From assembly GCF_001262495.1 (NCBI RefSeq), contig NZ_LGYE01000001.1:62001-126000 (forward strand): a DNA stretch of 64,000 bases, given 5' to 3'. Made by a program: the position numbers and the translations under genes. Shown here one piece after another: positions 55,410-62,488 of this stretch (position 1 is the first letter of the stretch; each line of letters opens with the position of its first letter). This DNA is from Microbacterium sp. GCS4. Lineage in GTDB: Bacteria; Actinomycetota; Actinomycetes; Actinomycetales; Microbacteriaceae. The notes beneath the pieces were generated by a model. It was given only the letters and a program-made list of their open reading frames with translations. It was not told the DNA's origin and made no database searches.

Positions 55410-55882
55410 GATGTTGCCTCCTGCGGAGTCCGGAAGACGAGGAACCGGTAGGTGAAGTACCGGAAGAGGGTGCCGAGCACGAGCCCGACGAGGTTGCCCG
55501 CGATGTTGTCGGCGAGCGCGGAGGTGAAGCCGAGCACGTAGTGGGACACGAAGAGGCATGCGGAGGCGATGAGCAGTCCGCCGCCGTTCGCCAGGAGGAA
55601 CAGGAGCAGCTCCTTCGCGACCGTGGGACGACGCGTCGAACGGAACGTCACGTATCGATGCCCGAGCCAGGCGACGCCGGTCGCCGCGACGACCGACACG
55701 ACCTTCGCCCAGATGACCTGATCGGGCATCACGGTGGCGCGGAGCAGGTTGTATCCGCCGACGTCGACGACGAAGGCGATCAGTCCCACGCCGCCGAAGG
55801 TGGCGAGCTGGGGCACGGCCGCCCGCATCGCCGAGGCGATGCGGGACAGCGAAGCGAATGGCGCGGAGGGGGAGAGCGTCAT
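55406..55882 (-). CDS. GtrA family membrane protein
   Basis: A 158-residue protein with four membrane helices (FGGVGLIAFVVDVGGYNLL, VVSVVAATGVAWLGHRYVTF, LLLFLLANGGGLLIASACL, NLVGLVLGTLFRYFTYRFLVF). GtrA proteins help flip or process polyprenol-linked sugars. A longer frame starts at 55954. First gene of the glycan unit. Confidence 0.82.
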   Translation of the reverse strand: MTLSPSAPFASLSRIASAMRAAVPQLATFGGVGLIAFVVDVGGYNLLRATVMPDQVIWAKVVSVVAATGVAWLGHRYVTFRSTRRPTVAKELLLFLLANGGGLLIASACLFVSHYVLGFTSALADNIAGNLVGLVLGTLFRYFTYRFLVFRTPQEATS

Positions 55883-56062
55883 GCAGGGGGTTCGGATGCG
55901 TGCCCGCGTTCGGATTGGGTTAATTCGATAGTCGGCGAAATTCGTCCGGGGCATTGACTCCGGCCAGGCGAGCGTCTATTGTGACCGCGAGGAAAAGCGG
56001 TCCGACCTGGTCTTTCTCGCTATTTCGAACCCCGTCGAAAACTCGTTTCCGCTCGTCTCTCA

Positions 56063-56068
56063 TAGGAT
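56063..56068 (+). promoter_or_regulatory. Leaderless -10 candidate
   Basis: TAGGAT ends six bases before the GTG of the VanZ-like gene; no Shine-Dalgarno is present, so the transcript may lack a leader. Confidence 0.4.
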
Positions 56069-56074
56069 TATGGG

Positions 56075-57196
56075 GTGGCGGGGTGGACGTGGCAGGCGTG
56101 GTTCGGGCTGATTGGCGGCGCGCTGCTGTTCTCGGCGGTCCTGGTCCCCATGCTGCTGGTGCAGACGCGTCGCTACGGTGCGCTGTCGTTCCGCCGTCTG
56201 CTGGGTGCGGCGGCGGTCAGCGTGTACGCGGTCGCGCTCGTGGCCTATACGCTGCTGCCGATACCCGAGCTGCGCGCCAATTGCGGCGCCGGCGGCGGCG
56301 GACTCGAGCTCGTGCCGGGTCACTCGATCGGCGACATCCTGCGAGAGACCGAGGGACTGTCACTGCTGCGCACTCTCACGAGCCGCGCGACGCTGCAGGT
56401 CGTGCTCAACGTCGCGCTCTTCGTGCCGTTCGGGATCATCGCGCGCCGGTATTGGAATCGCGGCCCCGTCCTGTCGATCCTGCTCGGCGCGCTGCTGTCG
56501 CTTCTGATCGAGGCGACGCAGCTCACGGGGGTCTGGGGCCTCTTCGAATGCGCCTACCGCGTCGCCGACGTCGACGACCTGATCGCGAACACTGCGGGCG
56601 CCGCGATCGGCGTGCTGATCGCCCCGGTCGTCCTGGCATGGATGCCGAGTGCGAAGAAGCTGCGGGCGGAGCGCGGCACGCCGCGCCCGGTCACGGTGTG
56701 GCGGCGCTGGTTCGGGATGATCCTCGACGCGATCGCGGTGCAGATCGCCGTCACTGTCGCCTCGCTGGTCCTGCTCGTGCCGAAGCTGATCGTCTCGGGA
56801 GGTTCGGGTCCCGGCGTGCCGGAGAATCTTGTTGAGGTCGTGGCGATCGGCGTCGGCGCCCTGCTCCTCGTCGTCGTCATCCCGGCGGTCGTGTCGACGG
56901 GGGCCTCGATCGGACAGCGCCTCGTGTGGCTCGCCCCGGAGTGGCCGGACGGCGGCCGGGCGCTCGGACGACGGCTCGCCAGAGCTGCCGTCGTCGGCGT
57001 GCCCTACACCGTGGCGACCGTCCTCGGACAGCTGCCGGAACCCGTCGCGGACTCGACCCAGACCGTCGCGGGCGTCATCGGGATCGTCAGCGCTCTCGTG
57101 GTGGCGATCGCCGTGATCTCGGTGCCCTTCACCCGCGGCCGCCGGGGGCTCTCACTCGTGCTCGCGGGCGGCGAGCTGCGCGACTCGCGCGCCTGA
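56075..57196 (+). CDS. VanZ-RDD membrane protein
   Basis: A 373-residue protein. The first half is a VanZ-type domain with YTLLPIPEL, NVALFVPFGI and VADVDDLIANTAGAAIG; the second half is an RDD domain (WRRWFGMILDAIAVQI). Role unknown; VanZ proteins have been tied to glycopeptide tolerance. Confidence 0.8.
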   Translation: MAGWTWQAWFGLIGGALLFSAVLVPMLLVQTRRYGALSFRRLLGAAAVSVYAVALVAYTLLPIPELRANCGAGGGGLELVPGHSIGDILRETEGLSLLRTLTSRATLQVVLNVALFVPFGIIARRYWNRGPVLSILLGALLSLLIEATQLTGVWGLFECAYRVADVDDLIANTAGAAIGVLIAPVVLAWMPSAKKLRAERGTPRPVTVWRRWFGMILDAIAVQIAVTVASLVLLVPKLIVSGGSGPGVPENLVEVVAIGVGALLLVVVIPAVVSTGASIGQRLVWLAPEWPDGGRALGRRLARAAVVGVPYTVATVLGQLPEPVADSTQTVAGVIGIVSALVVAIAVISVPFTRGRRGLSLVLAGGELRDSRA

Positions 57197-57318
57197 CTCC
57201 GGTTCCCGCGCGATCCCGCTCGCGGAGCGGATTGTCTGGCGTGCAAACTTTTTCTTTGATTACGTGATCTTCGTGCTATTTTCACTGATAAACCAGTTGA
57301 TAGAGCTACGGAGTCACA

Positions 57319-58176
57319 TTGCTGAGTCATTCTGCACTTTCTGCTGATTCCTCCTCCTTCCCCGAACCGCCGACGTCCGCCGAACAGCTCGCGCGCGACA
57401 ACATGCCGCTGGCGACGTTCCTGGCCGTCGAGAAGGCGAGGACGGCGGCGCACGTCGATCTCGACGACCTCCTCTCCGCCGCCCGCCTGGGGCTCGCCCG
57501 CGCAGCCATGACCTACGACGCGTCCCGCGGCATCCCGTTCGGCGCCTTCGCCAGCAGTCAGATCAACTGGGCCATGCTGTCGGAGATGCGCCGCGCCGAC
57601 CCCGCCGGAGAGCGGGGACGGGACAAGATCGAACGCGTGCGCGCCGCGCGTGAGGTCGTGCTCGCCCGCACCGGACGCGCCGCATCCGTCGCCGAGGTCG
57701 CGCGGGAGTCGGGCCTGGATGTCGAGGCCGTCGTCGAGATGATGCAGCTCGACGAGATGGTCCGCGGAGCCACCAGTTTCGAGGAGCACTTCGACGCCGA
57801 GACCGGACGCCAGGCGGCCGACCTCACGGACTCGCTGATCCTGCCCGAGCACGCCGTCGAGCAGAACGAGATGCGCGACATGCTCGCGAGGGTCGTGGAT
57901 GCGCTTCCCGCCGCGATGCGGCAGGTGATCCGCGGGATCTACATGGACGACCGCATGGTCAAGGACATCGCCGAGGAGCTCGCGGTCAGCCACGCCTACG
58001 TGTCGAAGCTGCGTACGCGCGGCCTCGCCCTCATGCGCGAGGCCATGGAGGCCTGGGAGAGCGGGACGACCGGCGATCGCTCGACGAAGGCGAAGGCGGA
58101 CTTCTTCGAGGCGCTGTTCGGTGCCGTGCGCGAGACGGACGACGTCCGAGCGCCCCTTCTCCTCGCCGCGGGCTGA
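57319..58176 (+). CDS. Alternative sigma factor, flagellar type
   Basis: A 285-residue sigma factor of the sigma-28/FliA or SigB-like group. Region 2 includes DLDDLLSAARLGLARAAMTYDASRGIPFGAFA; region 3 has GRAASVAEVARESGLDVEAV; region 4 is VKDIAEELAVSHAYVSKLRTRGL. TTG start with GGAG eight bases upstream. It stands right before fliC and is presumably the flagellar sigma. Confidence 0.85.
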   Translation: MLSHSALSADSSSFPEPPTSAEQLARDNMPLATFLAVEKARTAAHVDLDDLLSAARLGLARAAMTYDASRGIPFGAFASSQINWAMLSEMRRADPAGERGRDKIERVRAAREVVLARTGRAASVAEVARESGLDVEAVVEMMQLDEMVRGATSFEEHFDAETGRQAADLTDSLILPEHAVEQNEMRDMLARVVDALPAAMRQVIRGIYMDDRMVKDIAEELAVSHAYVSKLRTRGLALMREAMEAWESGTTGDRSTKAKADFFEALFGAVRETDDVRAPLLLAAG

Positions 58177-58203
58177 CGTTCCGCGAAACTCGTCAGCACC
58201 AGT

Positions 58204-58236
58204 GGTTACGCGAACCGAGCATGTCGCGAATGTGGG
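58204..58236 (+). promoter_or_regulatory. Putative flagellar promoter of fliC
   Basis: GGTTACGCG (58204-58212) and TGTCGCGAATGTGGG (58222-58236), shared with the flgB upstream region. Confidence 0.55.
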
Positions 58237-58239
58237 GTG

Positions 58240-58263
58240 TGCGGGTCCACGGACGGACCCGCA
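58240..58263 (+). promoter_or_regulatory. Leader hairpin of fliC mRNA
   Basis: TGCGGGTCC / GGACCCGCA, perfect 9-base stem with six-base loop, about 29 bases before the fliC start; may stabilise or regulate the mRNA. Confidence 0.55.
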
Positions 58264-58291
58264 TTCGATCCCATAACCACGGAGGAACAAC

Positions 58292-59116
58292 ATGGGTCTT
58301 CAGATCGCAACCAACGTCGGCGCCCTCAACGCCTACCGCAACCTGTCGGTCAACCAGAACGACGTGTCGAAGTCGCTCGAGAAGCTCTCGAGCGGTCTGC
58401 GCATCAACCGTGCTGCTGACGACGCCGCAGGCCTCGCCATCTCCGAGGGCCTGCGCTCGCAGGTCAACGGCCTGAATGTCGCTGCCCGCAACGCCCAGGA
58501 CGGCATCTCGGTCATCCAGACCGCGGAAGGCGCCCTGACCGAGGTCCACTCCATCCTGCAGCGCGTCCGCGACCTCGCGGTGCAGGCCGGTAGCGACTCG
58601 AACAACGCCGACTCCCGCACGGCCATCAAGACGGAGATCGACGCCCTCGGCGACGAGCTCACCCGCGTGGCCGCCAGCACGAACTTCAACGGCATCAAGC
58701 TGCTGAACAGCGGTAACACGCTGACGTTCCAGGTGGGCGCGGGCTCCACGGCCGCCGAGGACCAGATCGACGTCACCCTCACCGACTTCTCGGGTCTGGG
58801 TGCCGCCGTCAAGGCCCTCACCGTCGACACCGCGGCGAACTCGCTCACCACGATCGCCGCGATCGACACGCAGATCACCAACGTCTCGACGGCTCGCGCC
58901 GGCTTCGGTGCCGTGCAGAACCGCTTCGAGTCGACGATCAACTCGCTGCAGGTCTCGGCGGAGAACCTCTCCGCCGCGAAGAGCCGCATCGCGGACACCG
59001 ATATGGCCGCCGAGATGGTCAAGTACACCGCCTCGAACATCCTGCAGCAGGCCGGCACCGCCATGCTCGCGCAGGCGAACCAGTCGGGCCAGGGCGTTCT
59101 GCAGCTGCTCCGCTGA
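58292..59116 (+). CDS. fliC: Flagellin
   Basis: The filament subunit, 274 residues, consisting only of D0/D1-type regions: MGLQIATNVGALNAYRNLSVNQNDVSKSLEKLSSGLRI at the N terminus, LQRVRDLAVQAG in D1, and C-terminal ENLSAAKSRIADTDMAAEMV. No variable outer domain. The LQRVRDLAVQ segment resembles the TLR5 recognition site of flagellins. Its leader hairpin and downstream terminator suggest high, separate expression. Confidence 0.95.
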   Translation: MGLQIATNVGALNAYRNLSVNQNDVSKSLEKLSSGLRINRAADDAAGLAISEGLRSQVNGLNVAARNAQDGISVIQTAEGALTEVHSILQRVRDLAVQAGSDSNNADSRTAIKTEIDALGDELTRVAASTNFNGIKLLNSGNTLTFQVGAGSTAAEDQIDVTLTDFSGLGAAVKALTVDTAANSLTTIAAIDTQITNVSTARAGFGAVQNRFESTINSLQVSAENLSAAKSRIADTDMAAEMVKYTASNILQQAGTAMLAQANQSGQGVLQLLR

Positions 59117-59152
59117 GTCGCGGCGCTTCTGGCGCCCGCACGGACAGAGCAC

Positions 59153-59186
59153 TGGCGCCCGGGCGGACTTCCCTCCGCTCGGGCGC
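59153..59186 (+). terminator. Terminator-like hairpin after fliC
   Basis: GGCGCCCG / CGGGCGCC arms with an inner GCGGA/TCCGC pair, between fliC and fliD; weak T run. Probably reduces read-through into fliD. Confidence 0.6.
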
Positions 59187-59231
59187 CTTCCCAGAGGAAC
59201 CCGCACCCGCACGCACGGAAGGCGCACGAGG

Positions 59232-60593
59232 ATGAAGCTGGACGGCCTGGTCTCCGGTCTCAAGACCGCAGAGCTCATCGACGCCCTCATGAACGTCTCG
59301 GCGATCCCGAAGACGCAGATCACCGCGAAGATCACCGACCGCAACTCGATCATCACGAACCTGCAGTCGCTCAACAAGTCGCTGCAGGACCTCATGGAGA
59401 AGGCGAAGACCGCGGGCGGCGCATCCTCGCTCGCGGCGTTCACCGCGACCTCCTCCGCGGAGAGCGTGACGGTCACCGCAGGCCCGAAGGCCAGCGCGTT
59501 CTCGACCGGCGTCGTGGTCGACGCGGTCGCCCGCTCCCACTCGATCGTCACCGCCACCGGCGGGGCTACGGCCTGGGGCGGACCCTTCACCCTGGTCGCC
59601 GCGGACGGGCAGCAGACCGAGATCACGCCGGTCGGCACCGGCCCCCAGGAACTCGCCAAGGCGATCAACGCCTCCAACGCAGGCGTGTCCGCGACCGTCG
59701 TCCCGGCCGGCGTCGACGGCGACGGCAAGCCCCTGTCGCGCATCCAGCTCACCTCGACCGAGACGGGTGAGGATGCCCGCTTCACGCTGCACCGCGGCAC
59801 GGCCGCGGACGTGGATGCCGGAGTGTCGACGGACCTGTCGACCCAGACCGGGGCGGCGATCATCAGCCAGGGCAGCGACGCCCGCATCCGCCTGTTCGCC
59901 GGCACCTCCGCCGAGCAGACCCTCACGAGCGCGAGCAACACGATCGCGGTCGGCGAGGACATCTCCGTCACCGTGTCCCAGGTCAGCGTCGACCCCGTGA
60001 CGGTGAACGTCGCGCTCGACGCGAAGGCGCAGTCCACCACAGCCGCCGCCTTCATCAAGGAGGTCGCGACGCTCCTCACCCGCATCGACAACGGCTCCAA
60101 GGCCACGGTCGGCAAGGTCGGGGAGACCACGACGCTCGGCGTGTTCACGGGCGACAGCGCCGTGCGGACCCTGCGCACCGCACTCGCCAACGCCGTGCAG
60201 CATCCCGTCGACGGCGTCTCGCCGTCCACCATCGGCATCTCGATCGACGACAAGGGCGTGCTCGCCTTCGACGCCGACAAGTTCGCCAAGGCCCTGGCCG
60301 ACGACCCGCAGGCCACGCAGAAGGTGTTCTCAGCCGTCGGCACCCGCCTCGAGGGCGTCACCGACCAGTACTCGGACAAGTACGATGGGCTGCTCACGCA
60401 GCGGATCACCGGGCAGGAGACCGAGGTCAAGACGCTCAAGACGCAGGTCGAGCGCTGGGACATCCGCCTCGAGCAGCGCCGTGCGACGCTCGAGCGCACC
60501 TACGCGCAGCTCGAGGTGCAGCTCTCCAAGATGCAGTCGCAGTCCTCGTGGCTGGAGTCGCAGCTGGCCGGCCTCACCCCCAAATCCTCCTGA
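59232..60593 (+). CDS. fliD: Flagellar cap protein
   Basis: The 453-residue filament cap (HAP2). N-terminal DGLVSGLKTAELIDALM and C-terminal KTLKTQVERWDIRLEQRRATLERTYAQLEVQLSKMQSQSSWL are the paired FliD helices. The frame upstream of ATG 59232 is not protein-like. Confidence 0.93.
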   Translation: MKLDGLVSGLKTAELIDALMNVSAIPKTQITAKITDRNSIITNLQSLNKSLQDLMEKAKTAGGASSLAAFTATSSAESVTVTAGPKASAFSTGVVVDAVARSHSIVTATGGATAWGGPFTLVAADGQQTEITPVGTGPQELAKAINASNAGVSATVVPAGVDGDGKPLSRIQLTSTETGEDARFTLHRGTAADVDAGVSTDLSTQTGAAIISQGSDARIRLFAGTSAEQTLTSASNTIAVGEDISVTVSQVSVDPVTVNVALDAKAQSTTAAAFIKEVATLLTRIDNGSKATVGKVGETTTLGVFTGDSAVRTLRTALANAVQHPVDGVSPSTIGISIDDKGVLAFDADKFAKALADDPQATQKVFSAVGTRLEGVTDQYSDKYDGLLTQRITGQETEVKTLKTQVERWDIRLEQRRATLERTYAQLEVQLSKMQSQSSWLESQLAGLTPKSS

Positions 60594-60625
60594 TCGCCGC
60601 CTCCTGACCCTCGGAGATCCCACGC

Positions 60626-61042
60626 ATGTCCACGACCGCATCCCTCGCTCGCGCCAAGCAGCAGTACCTCGAGCAGCAGGTCGCATCGGCCTCGCCCGAG
60701 CGCCTGCTCGTCCTCCTCTACGACCGGCTGCTGGTCGACATCGACCGCGCCGCCGTCGCTCAGGAGGCCGCCGACTGGCCCGCAGCAGGCACGCACCTCA
60801 CGCACGCGCAGTGGATCGTCGCGGAGCTCAGCGCGACCCTGACCGACGCCTGGGACGGTGCCGAGCAGCTCCGTGCCGTGTACACCTACCTGACGTCGCA
60901 GCTCATCACCGCCAACCTCTCGCACGACCGTGACGTGACGGCGGAATGCCGTGAGATCGTCGCTCCGCTCCGCGATGCCTGGCATCAGGCCGCGGCTTCC
61001 GTCGCCACGACGCCCGCGGTCGCGGTCTCGGCGATCGCCTGA
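60626..61042 (+). CDS. fliS: Flagellin export chaperone
   Basis: A 138-residue FliS: AKQQYLEQQVASASPERLLVLLYDRLLVDI and the helical bundle match the family, which binds the flagellin C terminus before export. Confidence 0.9.
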   Translation: MSTTASLARAKQQYLEQQVASASPERLLVLLYDRLLVDIDRAAVAQEAADWPAAGTHLTHAQWIVAELSATLTDAWDGAEQLRAVYTYLTSQLITANLSHDRDVTAECREIVAPLRDAWHQAAASVATTPAVAVSAIA

Positions 61043-61048
61043 ACGACC

Positions 61049-61324
61049 GTGAGTGAGAACCTCGGCGAGTGGCTCGCGGTGCTCGACCGGTTCGAGCGGG
61101 CGCTCGACGCCGCCGACGAGCAGCTCGACGAGCGCTTCGAGACGCCGGCCGGACCGGTGCCGGAGCACCTCCGAGAGCGCGCGGAGGTGATTCTCGCGCG
61201 ACAGAAGATGATGCTCGACAGCCTCGCGATGTCGCGAGCGCACGTCGCACGCGAGCTCGCGGCGCTGCGGCGCGTGCCGACATCGGCATCCGACGCACCA
61301 GCCTATCTGGACGTCCAGGGCTGA
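61049..61324 (+). CDS. Small FliT-like flagellar protein
   Basis: A 91-residue helical, acidic protein in the FliT position behind fliS. GTG start. FliT function (FliD chaperone) is inferred from position and helicity only. Confidence 0.6.
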   Translation: MSENLGEWLAVLDRFERALDAADEQLDERFETPAGPVPEHLRERAEVILARQKMMLDSLAMSRAHVARELAALRRVPTSASDAPAYLDVQG

Positions 61325-61327
61325 ATC

Positions 61328-61361
61328 GGTTACGCGGCGGTCGGGCTGTCGCGATAGTGGG
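61328..61361 (+). promoter_or_regulatory. Putative flagellar promoter of flgB operon
   Basis: GGTTACGCG (61328-61336) and TGTCGCGATAGTGGG (61347-61361); see the fliC copy. Confidence 0.55.
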
Positions 61362-61429
61362 CATCGAGCACGGATTGCTCGACGATTGGCCAGGGATCGG
61401 CCTCTCCCACCACGTCCCGGAGTGCCCCC

Positions 61430-61777
61430 GTGCTCGAATCCGTCACCTCCTCCGCGCTCATCAGCGCTCTCGACGGTCTGGCGCTGCGCCAGCGATCGAT
61501 CGCCGAGAACATCGCGAACGTCAACACGCCCGACTACCATGCGAAGCGGGTCCGCTTCGAGGACGAGCTGCGCGCCGCCGTGGCCGACGGGTCCGGCACC
61601 GTCTCGCCGACCGTCCAGCGCTCGCTCGAACCCACGCGGCTGAACGGCAACAACGTCAACCTCGACACCGAGACCCTCTCGAACATCGACACCGTGCTGC
61701 GTTTCCAGTTCGCGAGCCAGGCGATCGGCGGTCAGGCCGCTTCGATCTCGAAGGCGATCGGCCAGGCCTCGGCATGA
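61430..61777 (+). CDS. flgB: Flagellar basal-body rod protein FlgB
   Basis: A 115-residue proximal rod protein: ALDGLALRQRSIAENIANVNTPDYHAKRVRFED matches FlgB and the rod/hook ANVNTP motif. GTG start; overlaps flgC by 4 bases. Confidence 0.9.
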   Translation: MLESVTSSALISALDGLALRQRSIAENIANVNTPDYHAKRVRFEDELRAAVADGSGTVSPTVQRSLEPTRLNGNNVNLDTETLSNIDTVLRFQFASQAIGGQAASISKAIGQASA

Positions 61778-62166
61778 CCTTCGACGCGATCGGCATCGCC
61801 GGCACCGGGCTCACCGCGCACCGCAAGTGGCTGGATGCGCTGAGCGACAACATCGCCAACGTCAACACGGCCACGCCTCCCGGTCAGGAGGCCTTCCGCG
61901 AGAAGCTCGTCACGGTGCAGGCCGGCACGCAGAGCCCCGGGGTGTACGTCGCGGGCGTCGTGGAGTCCGAGGCGACGCCCAAGCTCGTCTACGACCCCGA
62001 GCACCCCTACGCGAACGAGGACGGCTACGTGCAGTATCCGAACGTCGACCTCGGCGACCAGATGAGCATGCTCATCATCGCGCAGCGCGGCTACGAGGCG
62101 AACGCCGCCGTGGTCGACCGTGCCAAGACGACCTACGAGGCCGCACTGCAGATCGGACGCAGCTGA
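61774..62166 (+). CDS. flgC: Flagellar basal-body rod protein FlgC
   Basis: A 130-residue rod protein with AIGIAGTGLTAHRKWLDALSDNIANVNT near the N terminus and YPNVDLGDQMSMLIIAQRGYEANAAVVDRAK at the C terminus. ATG 61774 overlaps the flgB stop. Confidence 0.9.
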   Translation: MTFDAIGIAGTGLTAHRKWLDALSDNIANVNTATPPGQEAFREKLVTVQAGTQSPGVYVAGVVESEATPKLVYDPEHPYANEDGYVQYPNVDLGDQMSMLIIAQRGYEANAAVVDRAKTTYEAALQIGRS

Positions 62167-62486
62167 TGAGCATGCCGATCGGTCCCGTGTCGGCCGTGGG
62201 CGTCAGCCCGCTGCCGGCGTTGAGCTTCGAGACGGGGGGAGCGGATGCCGCGACTCCGGCGTCCTCCGGCTCGTTCGCGACCTCGCTCACGGGCGCAGTC
62301 GAGAACCTCCAGCAGTTGCAGTCCACCTCGAACGAACTCGCGGTTCAGGCCGTGACGGGCGACCTGCAGGACATCCACCAGGCGATGATCGCCTCGGCGC
62401 GCGCCTCGGTGACTCTCGACCTGGTCGTGGCGGTGCGTGACCGCAGCGTCGCGGCGTTCAACGACATCATGAGGATGCAGGCCTGA
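62166..62486 (+). CDS. fliE: Flagellar hook-basal body protein FliE
   Basis: A 106-residue FliE joining the MS ring and rod: GSFATSLTGAVENLQQLQSTSNELAVQAV and ASVTLDLVVAVRDRSVAAFNDIMRMQ are typical. It overlaps the flgC stop by one base. Confidence 0.88.
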   Translation: MSMPIGPVSAVGVSPLPALSFETGGADAATPASSGSFATSLTGAVENLQQLQSTSNELAVQAVTGDLQDIHQAMIASARASVTLDLVVAVRDRSVAAFNDIMRMQA

Positions 62487-62488
62487 TC

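Noticed and set aside
57232..57318. FliA-type promoter before the sigma gene (CTGATAAA)
   Set aside because: The -10-like element has no matching -35 at proper distance and does not share the fliC/flgB motif.
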